64,000 nt of DNA from Amblyornis subalaris (lineage: Eukaryota; Chordata; Aves; Passeriformes; Ptilonorhynchidae): contig JACAXG010000121.1 in the NCBI GenBank assembly GCA_018881555.1, forward strand, positions 1,735,858 to 1,799,857, written 5' to 3'. How positions within the stretch are numbered: position 1 is the stretch's first letter; the number at the start of each line of letters is the position of its first letter. The notes beneath the pieces are model-generated. The model searched no databases, was not told the DNA's origin, and saw only the letters and a program-made list of their open reading frames with translations. Shown here in pieces: positions 10,413 to 23,038 of this stretch. A program made the position numbers and the translations under genes.

Positions 10413-13400
10413 GGTTCTGGGAAGGTATAAGGGCCCAGGTTCTGCTGGTGTGAGGCCATCAGCAGCCTGTTTCTGAAGGCTGCAGGGAGGTTCTCTCAGC
10501 TAGGGTGGACGAAAGGCAGGCTCGCAAAGGAACCTGCTCCACCTTCCTGCTCCGCAGCTGCATTTCTCTGCGCTTGCCTGTTGTTTTTGGAAGCGTCTTT
10601 TTCAAATATTGGGATATCCTGGGCTCGCTCTGTTCATTAACCAGCCACAACCGAGCAGGAGGGGGGCGGCTGCTCTGCCTAAGGCACAGCTGGGGCTTTT
10701 TGTCATGTAGGAGTACCTGGCAGCTTCGCAAAGGACAACAAATGAGCCCCTCCTGGCGGGGGGAGAGCAGCGGGAGCTCGCTGCGCTGGTGGAAGGCAGG
10801 GCCGCTGCGGCAGAGGGAAGAAGTTGCTGACACCCAAAGGGTTGAGAGAGGGTGTGATAGGAAAGAAAAATATTTTGAAAAATTTTGTTTGCAAGTGGGG
10901 GCTGAAGAGCTCTGGGAAGAGCAGGGCATTAAACGTTTTTCCTCATCTCTAAGAAAATCATCTCCAAAGGGTGGAGCCATAAAATACCGTGGTGTTGTAA
11001 GTTAGTATTTCAGTAAAATATTGTTGTAAGGCAGAGGTCTCTGCACATGAAATCTCTCCGGACTTCCTACCTCTCATGCAAATTCTGTCACTTCTTCATT
11101 AAAGAGATGAAAATTTGGCCTAGAGTAGNTGCCAGCCATAGCCTGAGCTTTTAAATGCTTCCAGTTCCATGGGACAGAGTTGCAATTCTCCTTGGGGGAG
11201 GAAGTGACCAGGAAATTCCCTGTGGAGAGCAGGAAGAGCGTGAGAGGGAGCCCCTCCTAGGGTGGTTATGTGAAGGGGATGATGTCTGTCTAACATCACT
11301 GCTGCCTTCCTGGAGCTTCTGGCTGGTGTGGCTTTCCCCCTTCCTCAGGAATGAGGGACCGGGAACGGTGGGAAGGCTGCTCCAAGGGGATGGGGAGACA
11401 CCTCCCAGCGGGAAGGCACTAAGGGGGTCACCTCGTGGAAAAAGGGGCTCCTGCTTTGGAGAGGGAGGTACGAGGGGCTTGGCGTGGCTCCCAGAGCAGC
11501 CTTCAGCCTCTGCAGCCTCAGCTCTCCCCAGAGCCCTGCCTGCAGCGNGCCTGGTGGGATGGGAAGCTCTGTGGGGCAGAGGATGTGCCCCATTATTCCT
11601 CTAGCACTGGGAAACCCTTAGTCTGTAGGCATTACTGAGGGCAGGTAGTAAACCAGAGCATTTGCCAGGTGATTTTTTAGCGAGGCAGCTTGGCAGGCTG
11701 CAGAACAAAGCCCAGATAAAGGCGACCTTGTGGTTGTGAAAGCGAGCCCCGCCGTTTGTTTTTGAGACGCGTCGNCGCGGTGACCCTGCGAGCCCCGCAG
11801 ACGCGGCCTGTTCCGCCAGTGCCAGCGCAGGCCGCTCGCTGCATTTCCAGCCGGGCCGAGGTTTTGTTGAAATAAGGAATATCGACCAAAGGCCAGGAGG
11901 CCACATTCCTCGGGCTGCCGTTGATGTCACCGGGATCTTTCGTCCGNGAGCCCGTCCCGAGAGGGCACCGGGGGAGAGCTCCCGGGTCAGCGGGGACGAG
12001 CGAGTGGAGCCGCAGGGATCCGCGTCCCTGTCACGCCGCTGTCAGCAGAGGTCAAGTTCTCAAGCTCCAGAAGGACCCTGCGGCACGCAGGGATTAGCCA
12101 AGGGGAGAGCCAGACACCCTCCACAGCACAGGATCAACATCACCCGGAGCGTGGCGGGGACAAGTGGAACATAACCCCCGGCNGGGGCGAGGGAGGTGCT
12201 GCTCACATCTCCAGAGAAAGGCAGGGACACAGCTCTGTCCCTGCCCTGCATCCTCACCCTGAGTCACAGGAAGTGCTCCAAACCAGCTTGCTGTGTTGGG
12301 ACAGTCAGACCATGGTGCTGAGGTCAGGCATGTGCTCTTGGTTCATTGCAGCTTTTTTTCAGGCTGGGGTTGGAGTTCATGTAAAATTCTAGCTCACCTC
12401 CATGTAGTGAGACAGAGCTGGGTGTTTTTTCTTTCCTCTTGCTGGCAAAGGGGAATTTTNTTGAGAAAAATGCTGGTTTTATTGTCTAGAAACTGTTCAC
12501 AAATTGGCTGAAAAGCTGTTCTGATGAAAAATATTTTAAGGTACACTGAGACGACCAAAGGAAAAATTGATGTCTCCTTTTTATCTCTTTGCATCAAGGA
12601 TGTGGGAGAGGCAAGTTCAAGCCTCTCTTTTTCCCGGGGTGACATGGTTAACTTTCCATCGTGTTTGGGCTGTTTGGGTTGGTGATGTTCACGGCTGCTC
12701 CGGTGGGAGCCATCCAGCTCTTCGTGGAGCACTCAAATGTTTACCAAGCTGTGCAGCAGGGGCGGGGAGGGAGGGTTGGGAATGAGGAAAAGCGATGGCC
12801 AGCCTGTCCTCGGGACACCAAAGACAGGGAGCATCTGGGTCTCAGGCTCTGATCTCTTGCATATTTGTTCATGCAAAGAGGACTCAGGTCAGCCAAGGGA
12901 TTTAGAGTAGCTGTGATTCCTCCTCTCCTGGTGAGAGCTCTGAGGTGGGGAAGTCACCTCCCTGAGGTGAGCCTAAGGCAGAAGGAGTGGTTTATCCTAG
13001 CCCCACCTCCCNGAACTGAAAACAGGGACACAACTACCTTCTCTCCCTGATCAATGGTTTTCTCTATTGGTTTCATCTATTTTTCTCTTTGGTTGTGGTT
13101 TCTTTTGTTTGGTTTTAGCTGGAAACTGAGAACATCCTGTTTCAAGCCTGGAACCCTTTACTAAACGCAAGTTGAAATGTTCAGTTTTGAAGTGAGGAAA
13201 GAGCAACTCCCAAACCATTGCCTGTGCTAAAATTGATCCCTCCCCTCGACTCATCTGGGATTAATGGAAGGAATTTAAATTCACCATTGGTCAGGAGATC
13301 ACCTCAGTCTGGCTCCAGCCAGGACCTTAGAAACCATTACCGTTCCCAAGGCTTTGTCAAAACTGGCATTTCCATAACAGATTTTGGGGTTAGAGTATTG

Positions 13401-13459
13401 GTTATGAATATTTTGTGTAAAAAAAGTCCTTAGTAGTGTTCTCACCATTGAGTGGTGGA
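10413..13459. other. Unique sequence around a CpG-rich block
   Basis: About 10460-11005 is open on both strands for roughly 170 codons each; neither translation resembles a known protein and both cannot be real. 11155-11604 is open on the plus strand but purine-rich and compositionally biased. The CpG-rich block at 11740-12045 is listed separately. No gene is called. Confidence 0.55.
11740..12045. promoter_or_regulatory. CpG-rich block, possible promoter or enhancer
   Basis: CpG dinucleotides are dense here (for example GACGCGTCG, GACGCGGCCTG, GTCACCGGGATC, CGAGCGAGTGGAGCCG), whereas flanking sequence is CpG-poor as in most vertebrate DNA. Retained CpG usually marks unmethylated promoters or enhancers. 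I see no TATA box, first exon or convincing reading frame leaving the block, so function and direction are unknown. Confidence 0.4.
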
Positions 13460-13538
13460 GGTGGTGGTGGAGTCCCCATCCCTGGAGATGTCCAAGGANG
13501 GACTGGANGTGGCACTCAGTGCTCTNGGCTGGGTGACA
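13460..13538 (+). mobile_element. CR1 LINE fragment (type B), tail lost
   Basis: GGTGGTGGTGGAGTCCCCAT, GGAGATGTCCAAGGANGGAC and GTGGCACTCAGTGCTCTNGG match the type B copies at 10008 and 53231. It stops at GGCTGGGTGACAA, before the usual octamer tail, so both ends are missing. Three of its 79 bases are N. Confidence 0.85.
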
Positions 13539-16500
13539 ATTGAGACTAGAATTTCAGAAATATACTACAACAGAAATTAATAAATATTACAAATCTTCTA
13601 TGTTGCTGCAGGTAGCAAAAATAATTTTTTTTTTTTCCCTAGAGGCATTAAAGCTCTTTTGTAGTCACTCAAATTAAAGATCAATCAATAAATAAAAACT
13701 GGGAATCAACAACAAAGACTTTTTGGGCTCAGTTTTGCTGTATGGATACNGTGTCCCCGTAGATCTCCATGGGTTGTGCAGAGGTTTGTGCTGGTTCTCA
13801 CCAAAGCAGACACATGGAATGACAACCTGTAGCAAGTGCTGCCAGTCACACTGGCTCTGTGTGAACACCAAGGTCAGTGTTTTCAAAGCATGCAGGTGAC
13901 TTATGAAACCAAATTCAATTTACAGGTAGACTTTGTGGCTCCAAAGTGCCTCAATTATTTGGGGAAATCAGATTTTGGGCCAAGTTTAAAAAAAAAAATC
14001 AATTAGAATTGGTTGCAATGGTGTAGAAGCTTCTGAGTTACTTGCTTTGAAAGCATTACTCATTTATTTGCTTCCCTGGAGGACCTGAAAGAGTGACAAA
14101 TCTGTTTTGCAGAGAAAAAGAGTTTCAGTTGTGGGACACAGCTCGAAGTGCAGGTTGTGGTGACGGGTGGGGTCGCACACAGNCGGTGACACGCGTGGCC
14201 GAGGGGTGGTCTCCAGGTCCGCCCTCCCTATTTTACGCAGCGCTTTTAGGGAGCCAGGAACTGCCTGAGAGGGGGAGAAAGCCTCTGCCNGAGCCACCGG
14301 ACCCTTGAGCCGGGTCCCTGCTGTCCCTGCAGGTCCCTTGTGCCGCGCCGGTGCGGCTGCCGGGACTGGAGCACTCCGCTCCTCGGGGATGGAAGGAGCG
14401 CAGGCAGGGTCCGATAATCCGGCAGATAATCTGGAAGGTTAGTGCAAGCACCATGCTGGAAGCCATGACCTCCTCCTCCTCCTGGATGGCCGTGCCTTCG
14501 GCTCGGGGCTCCCAGCGCCGCATCCATCCGCTGCCGGGAGCATCGCGCTCAGCCTGGCGGGGCGCCCGGCGCTCCCGGGGGACGGGGAAGGCTTGGCTGC
14601 GCCTGCAGTGGCGAACCGGCTGCAGAAGAGGGAGCCCATGTCTTCTCCAGCCTGGCACCTCCAGCCTCCTCTTTTTTCTCCAGTCTCCTCCTTTTTTTCC
14701 AGTCGTTTTCACGCCCGCACAGGAGGAAACTGAGAAGGAAGGGAAAAAGACGGAGCGGGTTTAGGAACACGAGNGTGGAGATCACTGCCCGGCCCAGACA
14801 GCTCCTAGAGCATGCCCACGGGGCCAGGTCCCTCGGATTCAGAGGCCAGAGGCTGCCAGAGGAGGAAGGTCCCTTCGGGCAACCTCAAGAGGTACCGGCT
14901 GCAGGTGCTGTGAGCGCCCAGGTGCTGGTGCTGCGGGCATCCTTCCAGGGAATGTTCCATCCTCCTCGCAGGGTGTCCCAAGGACGGGAATGCTCCCTCT
15001 GCAGACACAGGCGTGAGGGGCTGGCACGGGACACGGTTCAGCGGGAGGCAGCTCGAGCAGCCTGAACACCGGCACAAGCAACACTCAGGCGCAGCCGCTC
15101 CGATTATGCCCTTCACCCGCACACCTCACGGCCATCAGCCCTCCTGCTTCCCACTCCAGTCATCCCCTCCCAAACAAAAAGCAAGGGAGATACCGTTGAC
15201 GAGGTGCAGGGGGATGGACGCTGTCACCCTCTGCACTTTTGTGACCGGGGGGTTCAGCAGAGCCCCCAGGGAGAACACACCGCGTGGCATCAGCCGGCTC
15301 CAAAAAACGCGTGAACTTACGGCAAAAAAAATGACATTATTCCCCAGGAATACTCTGGTATGTGCTGCCCCTCCAGCCCGCGCCAGGGAGGGATCTGTGG
15401 CAGGGATACACTTCAAGGAGACTGTGGTTTGCGTTCCAGCTGCTAAGATAACCGGGAGCTTTCACAAGGAATCCCGGCCAGCGCCGCTTGTTTTACAATA
15501 CCACGCTCCAAGGAGGGAGGGGGGGGGGGTGGGTGGAAAGTCAGTTTGTTTTCCACGCTGCCCCTTTATCTCGATGTCAAATATATCCCCTGGGAAAGGA
15601 AAACATTTAAGCAGCAGATCCCATGGACACACACACACGCAGAGGAGGCTTTCCCCCGCCAGCGGTGTCCGGAGCGTGGCACTGCTCCGTGGGCGGGCGC
15701 TGCTGGACAGCTGGAGGCTCGGCAGGGAAAAGCCCAGGAAAAAGGTGCTTCAGGTGTGGCAAGGAGCAGTGGCAGGCGCCGGTGCCAGCCTGTGAGCTGG
15801 CATGGTCACAGCCACACCCGCTGCAGGTGNGGGTTGTGATCTCTTCGAGGGCACCTCCGTGGGAGGGGATGGTGGCAGCTGGAGGGGAATCATTGCTGTG
15901 CATGGACAAAAGCNTAGCAAAATCCACTCATAAAGCTCCCCAGGCAGCTCCTGGCTGAAATAAGATGCCCATTTTTAACAAGGAGGGGCAGGAAGTGTTG
16001 GCACAGCTTCTCAGGGGAGTGTTGAGGGGGTCTTCATCGACCTCCTTGGAGTACTGTAAATGTTTTGATCTAACTCAGGACTCTGACCTTATTACTGACA
16101 TTATTGCCTGGATTCTGAAGCCNTAGATGATAATAATGGAACTTCCTGGTCTGGAAATCTGTCACATGGCTCTGTTACACATAAGAAGCGTACCAGCCCT
16201 TCCCTCAGTATTATTATTCCCAGAGAGGGACTCTTCATCTGGAACTGTAATGACAGGACAAGGGGAAATGGCTTCACACTGGCAGAGAGTAGGNTTAGAT
16301 TGGACTGAACCAGCATTCCCAAAGAATATGGATATGCCAGGGGACACACCTTCTCACACACGAAAATAAATGAATAAACTGGGATCTTTGCTAAGACAGG
16401 ATCAGAGAAGCAGCCACGGTGTTGACATAAACACCTACTCCTTTTCAATGCTAATTAGCCAGAAAATGATACCCACATGTAATAGGGAGCCCACTGAACA

Positions 16501-19434
16501 TTCCCACNTTGGAGGAACAGGGAGTTCCTGTATTTGGGGTTCACAGATGGTTATTGCCTTGTTGTGGGGTTGAAGCACATTTCCAGCGTCAAAACTCTTC
16601 CCCCACGGTTTGTTCCACGTTGGTTTGTTCTACATTGAAGTATGAGTGTGCCACCAGCCCCTGTGGCTTGGGGCCACCACTGCACACACCACAGCTTTAT
16701 GCTGAGCCTCTGCAGCTGCCCTATTTTCTGACTGAACCTCAGAAGTCTGGTTCCTCTCTTGCTTGTGCTGGTGATGCTCCTGGCGTTTCTAAGAGCAGCA
16801 GGAAAATCTTGCCAGCAACTCGAGGGATGGGGAGGAATGTTCTCTTGAGGAGCCTTATGANTTTCTGGGAAGACAGTCCTAATTGCTGAAATTGCAGTTA
16901 TTTCAATAGGTAGGGCCCTGGGGGCNAAGAACTGTGCCACCAACCACGGTGTCTTTCAGCCCTTGCCCCCAAGTCCTCTGCACTCACAGACCAAACCCCA
17001 AAGATATCTCCTACAACGTCCCCATCCTCTGNTTTTGGAGCTTCACCCTCTGAGGTGCAGGGTGTCCCCACGCTCCGTGTGCCAGCTGAGGTTTGGTGTG
17101 CCTGTGGCCAGCACCAGGTGTTTCTTGCATGTTCACAAGTGCCAGGAGCTCTCTTTCCTGCCATTTTCCAGCAATTTGTACTCCCAGGGTGTCCATTCCT
17201 TCACAGAGAACTCGGGCTTAGTGTCCATCTTCTGGAGCTGCTGGTACATTTTGAAAAGGATTTGCTGTTGCTCTTTTGAACTCAGCAATAACTTTCCTCC
17301 TCCTTGTCCTCGTTTGTTGATGGATTTCATTCCTCCCTAGCAGTTACTCATCCCTGGATGCCTGAATTAGCTGGGAGGCTTTTTTCTATAACTCTGGTCA
17401 TTGAGAAGCTTTGTCAACGAGCATTAATTGATTATGAATGCAAACTTTGGTATTTTTGTTGCTATTGTTACTAATAATATTTGTACTGCAGCAGTGCCAA
17501 GGGAGCCCCCCCAGGTCAGGGTTTACTCTACACAGCCACTACAAATTGTTTCACACATCTTGCAAGCTTTAAGGAAAGGTGCACTGAATGAGTNTTTAGG
17601 TCACAAAAATACCAAGGTACTTTAGTATATGGAGTGTGTTTAAATACCTTCTGTATTCCCCCCTTCTCTTTGTCATAATTTTCTTGCTGATGTGTGTGTG
17701 TCCTTTTTTCCCCTTTCCAGACCTGTGAGCTGGAACTGGTGTGGCACTAATGGAACAAGGAGCACCTTTCTGAACACCAGTGTGATTTCTGAGTGGGGAA
17801 CCATTTTCTCTCCTTGCAATGCCAGTGTGAAGCACACATGTTCTCATTTCTCAGCACACACAGCTCTTGGTCCTGAAGCCTCTAAATGAATTTTGTATTC
17901 CCAGTTACTGAGTTGCAGCATGGAGGTAACCCCACTCCATGAGAACATGNATGTCGACTGTGGGAATGAAATTGCTCGGGATCAGCAGATTGGCTGAAAG
18001 TTGTAGAAAGTGGGGTTGGTTGAGTAAAGCCATGACTTGCTAATCAAAAGAGGGACAATCTTTGTGGCAGAGGATGCCATTGCTATGGTGCCTAGATCTG
18101 CTATTAAAATGAGCCATTTTTAGTTGATTTACTTCTTGTCTGCTGCTGGTTTTCCTCTGTGTTGGAAAGCACAAGATACTGGACTCTTCTTTATTTTGTC
18201 TTTTTTTTTTGTAGGTGAACTCACTTGTGCCTCCATTAGAGCATCTTTGAAAGTGTTTGGTCACATACATTGTAACAAAGAACTCTGCCCCATTGTGCTT
18301 GTGAAGGATTTTTTTCCTTGCCCCAGCTAGGTGATGGATTTNGTGTTTGTTTTTCTCAAATGTTGTAAGATTTTTAGTACTTTAAACATCTCATTGTTCG
18401 TTCACATCTGCATCTCAGGATGCATCATCAGCTTTCAGAAAAGCTCTTTTTTAACACTCCTTAATTCTGACATCAGCACCTTAATTTTGGAAAACTGTTG
18501 CTAAGTGAGAACCATATTTAAAAAAACTTCTGTAACAGGATTTAAACCCTTTATCCATGCATTAACATAGCCACGCAGCTTAAAAATTATATTCTTATGA
18601 TTTACTTTGGCAAAATATCTATCTGGAGTCACTGGCCTTGTGATGATTTATCTACTCTCACTATTTGTACTGGATTCAGAAGGGAGTGTCTCACTCTGAA
18701 ACGAANTGCCTGTCATTTATCCCAGGGGAAATACTTTTATAAGGATAAGGGGCTAAAGGCCAACTTTTCAAAGGCGTGTAGGCACCCTCAGATGGAGACA
18801 GGCACTAGGAAAGCACCGAGGTGCTCCTGAAGGATTCTGTGGGTGTTTGGCTGTGCCTCCAGGTGCCCACACCCCTTCAGCAGTCTGCTCCCAGCACTTT
18901 TTCCTGTGGCCAGCAGGGAGGTTTCCAGAGCTGTGACCCAGAGGATCCCCGAGACAGGCACGGGGGGCACAGGAGCTGCTGCCCTTTCTCTCGTGCCAGG
19001 ATGTGGTTAAGCCAGGCAGGGTGGGGAATGTGAGGCAGCCTCAGAAATGTCATTTGTAGGTAACACAGCCTGAATCCCGGGCTTTAAATGATGTCCCAGC
19101 ACAGGCACTGTGCTAGGAGTTGCTCTCTGAGGGGCTGTAGGGTGGAACCTAAAACCAGCAGAAGCAGCTCTTTCCCTAAGACCATTTTAAGGTAATGACT
19201 CAGTTTCCTTTGAGAGCTTCAGCATCCCCCAGGAAATATTAATGCCTGGAAATTCTGTTTTCTGTGCATACAACGTAATATACTCCATAATTATTATTCT
19301 CCTACTGCAAAGGGACTTGGTGCTAAGTCAACAGTATCTTCATATTGTTTAAACTGTCCTAATCATCAGGGGATACNTGTTAATTTACCACGTGGGAAAG
19401 CCTGATCTGATATCTGCAATTGCAGGGCTGCTTG
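13539..19434. other. Long unique stretch, GC-rich at 14.2-15.1 kb
   Basis: Nearly 6 kb without a CR1. About 14160-15130 is GC- and CpG-rich with overlapping open frames on both strands. A plus-strand frame at 15013-15795 is one of the longest in the window (260 codons) but crosses a G-run and has no recognisable domain. T-runs occur at 13625-13636 and 18201-18210, a short CA run at 15628-15638. I see no supported gene. Confidence 0.5.
15512..15536 (+). repeat. G-run with G-quadruplex potential
   Basis: GGAGGGAGG is followed by an uninterrupted G-run (15519-15529, 11 Gs) and TGGGTGG. At least four runs of three or more Gs can be drawn with one-base loops, so a quadruplex is possible on the plus strand. 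Length polymorphism and sequencing error are likely at such a run. Confidence 0.6.
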
Positions 19435-19515
19435 TCATAGNATCATACAATCATGGAATGGTCTGGGTGGGAAGGCACCTAAAATTCATCCCATTCCACC
19501 CCCTGTGGGCATGGA
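19435..19515 (-). mobile_element. CR1 LINE tail-only fragment (type A), inverted
   Basis: Read on the minus strand this is the last 80 or so bases of a type A copy. On the plus strand it appears as CATAGNATCATACAATCATGG, then ATGGTCTGGGTGGGAAGG, CACCTAAAATTCATCCCATTC and ACCCCCTG. The octamer tail is at its left end, as expected for an inverted copy. Severe 5' truncation. Confidence 0.8.
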
Positions 19516-19682
19516 GATCAGAATTTCTAAATGTAAATTACATTTCTGAAAAGGAAAGGGGTGGGGGGGGGAAGGGACCAGCACTCTTTGGCTTTTATCT
19601 TCGGTAGGTTAGAGGATTTTGGAAATGGGACTTTGTATTCTAATTCAGCAGTCTTTGGAAATGTGTGTGTCTGTAGGAGATT

Positions 19683-19737
19683 GTTCCTGGGATATATTTA
19701 TTTAACCATTATTACGGTTCCTGGGATATATTTATTT
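19683..19737 (+). repeat. 21-bp direct duplication, period 34
   Basis: The 21 bases at 19683-19703 recur exactly at 19717-19737, with 13 bases between. Core words are TCCTGGGATATA and TTTATTT. It looks like one recent small tandem duplication; no third copy is present. Confidence 0.8.
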
Positions 19738-20489
19738 TCTTGCTTCTGATATTGCCCCTTAATCACCAGAATACGAAGCAAAGCTCCAGCCTTCTGTAGC
19801 TTTGAGCACAGCTTTGAGCTTGCCAACAGCAGGAAGCTCCCAGTCTTATTTTCCTCAGCCCTAACTTCCGGGACTATGAAATAATGGCATAGAGTTAGGG
19901 AAAAGAGTATTTCTATGTGATCCATCATTTAATGCCTGGGAGTTATTCTGCAGTTCTGACATTTTTGATGGAAAGTGGCAGATTTGGTGGCAGGAAGTCC
20001 ATGTTCTTCCTTGGCAAAGCTTTCTGCATGTGCCTCATGGGCTCAAGAAACCCCACAGTCTCTGATCAAATTATTTGCCTGTCCAGTTAAGCACCTGACT
20101 GTGTTGGATGATACATGGGGCTTGTCCTGAGAAGAGAATGAGTTGTGTTTCTTCACTGGACCAGCTTGACAGGTTGTAGCAAATTATTTAGGATATTATT
20201 TTCTAAAGGAATATTAGCATTGGTGTGTTCTTGGGATGTGCCACAGTATTCACTCTGAAATTATTATGGTGATGGATGGTTGTGTTCATTTCAATAAAAA
20301 CTCTCTTAATGTTAGATTGCCTTTTCAGAAGCATTCTGCCAAATCTGAGAAATGCTTCTGAAATGGCTCCTGATCCCTTGGGTTTGCAGTGAAGCACAGA
20401 GGCACATGCAGGGAACCTGCTGCAATATTGACACAGATTGCACATCAGTTCCCGCTGGTGCCCTGCCCTCCTGCTCAGCCAGACACTGC

Positions 20490-20930
20490 TGCTCTCATGA
20501 AGGTTTCCTGGCCTGGCCATGCTTCTCTTTGCTTGCTCTCTTGCTTCTGTGTGGGGTCCTTTCTTTCCTTGCAGGGACTTTTCTTTCCTTGTTTCATCAC
20601 ATGTCCTCTTCTGGTCCTCCTTTCCTTCTTNTCCCCCAGTAATTGGCTTCAATCCGTGTGCTGCTGCTGTACAAGGCCTTAACTTTCCTCACTTCATCCC
20701 ATTTCCCATTTCTATGGTTCTCCTGCGCTCCTTCCCCTCTCCCCTCCCCAGCTTTCCTCAGGTTCCTCCAGATTTTTAGCTCTTTTTTTTTTTCTCCCTA
20801 CCCTCTGTCTCTCTTTAAAAATTTAATTGGCATGCTTCCTTCAAGCTGTCTTAGAAAGCCTCATTTTATTTTTCCTTCTCTCTTTTCAGCTTCTTTCCCG
20901 AATTGCAGTCACACCAGTCCTGCTTTCCTG
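20490..20930 (+). repeat. Pyrimidine-rich, strand-asymmetric tract
   Basis: The plus strand is strongly C/T-rich over some 440 bases: many CTTTCCTT, CCTCCTTTCC, TCCCCTCTCCCC and CTTTTCAGC words, a T-run at 20782-20793. The minus strand is correspondingly purine-rich. Forward open frames here owe their length to the lack of purine-starting stops. No repeat unit is evident. Confidence 0.6.
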
Positions 20931-23008
20931 ACTGCAGAGTCACGGCAGCTGTGGTGCAGCACAGCATCTGAAAAGAGAATGCTAATGGGGGTTTTTATAG
21001 TGTACAGTAAAAGGCTCTGAGCNAAAAAATAATAATGCTACACCTCAATGCCACCCCTAACCCAGACCATTGCTCCTTGAGGGTTCCCTTCTAGAGCCTG
21101 TGGTGGCGAAGCAGGATCCCTGACCCCGTGTGCCATCTCCCTGCCTGTCATAACCACAAAGCCTGGTCGGCAATTTCCTGTGGAGAGAAGGGAAGAAGGT
21201 GTGTCAGTGTAATGGCATCTACCCTGTGCCTAACCCCGGGTCATAAACAGCGTGCAAGGCAGTTTCATGGGAGTCCTGCCAATATGGCAAGCGCTGATCG
21301 TCCACAGGAGCATCTCATCAGGCACCTGCAGTTCAAACTTGTTCTGCAAAGGTTTCTCCATGACCATTCATTAAAATCCATGCAGGAATTTGCTCCAGCC
21401 CTGCTGATGTGCCCCTCAGTTCAGCTGTCTGTGAGCACCCACAGGGTTTATTTATCACCACCAGCCAGTCCGTACACATTTCAGCCCTGGACAGGTCAGC
21501 ATTTCCACAGATGGACGTTTGAGCCNGTGGCCGTCCAGCTCAGGACATGTCATAGACTCAGCTACACCAAAGCAACTTATTTCCTCTAGCAAAGACAGAA
21601 ATCTGTTTAAAATAATGCAGTACTATGCACATTACTAAAAAATCTCCTCAGTGCNGAATATTTTTACAGAGTACAGAGAAAATGATCATTTTCTGGCATA
21701 TATTCTGTAAGAGGTAAAACACATTAAAGTAAATGGTTTCTCTCAAATTACTTATCCATAGAGCAACTTAATAAAAGGTCTTGTTCACTCCAATGAACAA
21801 TGTTGATAGAACAAAGAGGAGAGTATTAGGTGGACTTTCTTCTGGTAGTTCTAGTTCTTGACAGGAGATTTACAGATTGTGAAAGAAATTTTGGCTTTTT
21901 CCTTTTTTTTTCTTAATGTTTCAGGCAATTTTTCTGGTAAAAGAAAGAAATTCACAGAGAAAAATGTAACTGTACCATTCAGAAAACGTACCATTTAGAA
22001 AATACTTCAGGTATTACTAAATATTTCTGATTATCACCTCAAGGCTTAGCCCACAATTTCCCCTGGTTTGACCCCTGTTAAAGAGAAAGGTCTTTCTTCT
22101 AGGACACCACTGAGCTTCCATCTGCTGCCAGCCCTGTCCCACCCCAACATTTTCCATGCCCACAGTGGTTTTAACCTGCTCCTCTCTCATGCTCAGAGCC
22201 CCTTGGGTTGAGGAGGATTTGCTGGGCTGTGACGAGTGGAAAACCGGAGCCAAGCCATGGAAATAGAGGAATCTGGGAGTCAGAGGGACCGAAGTGGCGG
22301 GACACGAGCGGTGGGCAGGGATTTGGGCTGTGCCGATGGCTCCGAGGGGCTGAACGCAGGAGCAGCACCTTCCTTTGTGCGGTGCTCTGGGAGGCCGAGG
22401 TGGCAGAGGCTCCAATGGCATTCCTGCAGGGACAGTTTTCCCCGGCTCAGTGGGAGCTGTTTGCACANAGACGCCGTGGAGCGAGCGGCTGGGTGTTTAT
22501 TAACCCGGCCTGAGAGAGGAGGGGAAGGGCAGAGGGAAAGCACTGGGGGGGAAATGCCGGTTAAAAAGGCAGCCCCCCACCCCCTGCCCCGCACCGATGT
22601 GGGCTGAGCAAGGCCCTTGTAACCTGTCTGGTGGGTTTTAGAGGATGTTTTCCCTCTCTCCGACTGGCTGGTGCCTATGTGTGTTAGGAAACAGCAATTA
22701 AAATACCCAGCCCAGGGTTTAACCCTTGACAGTTTCTGCGTTTCCCTCCCTCCTTTGGTGACCAGCCCTGCNCCGGGGGCTCGGGGGGCACCGTGGGGCA
22801 CGGCTGAGCCCCTGTGGACAGCTGACCCACGCGTGGGGCCGGGTGGCACGCCAGGCAGGGCATCCCCGGGGATGAACGGAGCCCCTGGGCCGCCCAGCCG
22901 CTCGCTGCGCTCTTTGTCAGGGCCAAGCGAGCTCCATATCATTACCCTGGCATCCGCCGGCCCAGGCTCATTATGAGGTGCATTAGCTGTGGGAACTAAA
23001 TCCATGAC

Positions 23009-23038
23009 AAAAAAAAAAAAAAAAAAAAGGGAAAAAAA
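23009..23038 (+). repeat. Poly(A) run
   Basis: Twenty consecutive As, then GGG and seven more As. It could be a decayed retroposon tail, but the preceding bases (a CpG-bearing, homeodomain-motif-rich stretch ending CATTATGAGGTGCATTAGC) do not look like a processed transcript, so a simple repeat is more likely. Confidence 0.75.

Noticed and set aside
10459..11005. About 170 codons open on each strand
   Set aside because: Both strands are open over the same bases, neither translation is recognisable and no splice or promoter signal supports one of them.
15013..15795. 260-codon plus-strand open frame
   Set aside because: GC-rich sequence with a G-run and CA run inside; no recognisable domain, and overlapping minus-strand frames are also open.
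22280..23005. 241-codon minus-strand open frame next to poly(A)
   Set aside because: GC-rich composition with several plus-strand frames open over the same bases and no known product; the adjoining A-run is not a processed-gene tail in a matching orientation.
23009..23038. Poly(A) run as the tail of a processed pseudogene
   Set aside because: Sequence to its left is CpG-bearing and unlike a spliced transcript, and no target-site duplication is visible.
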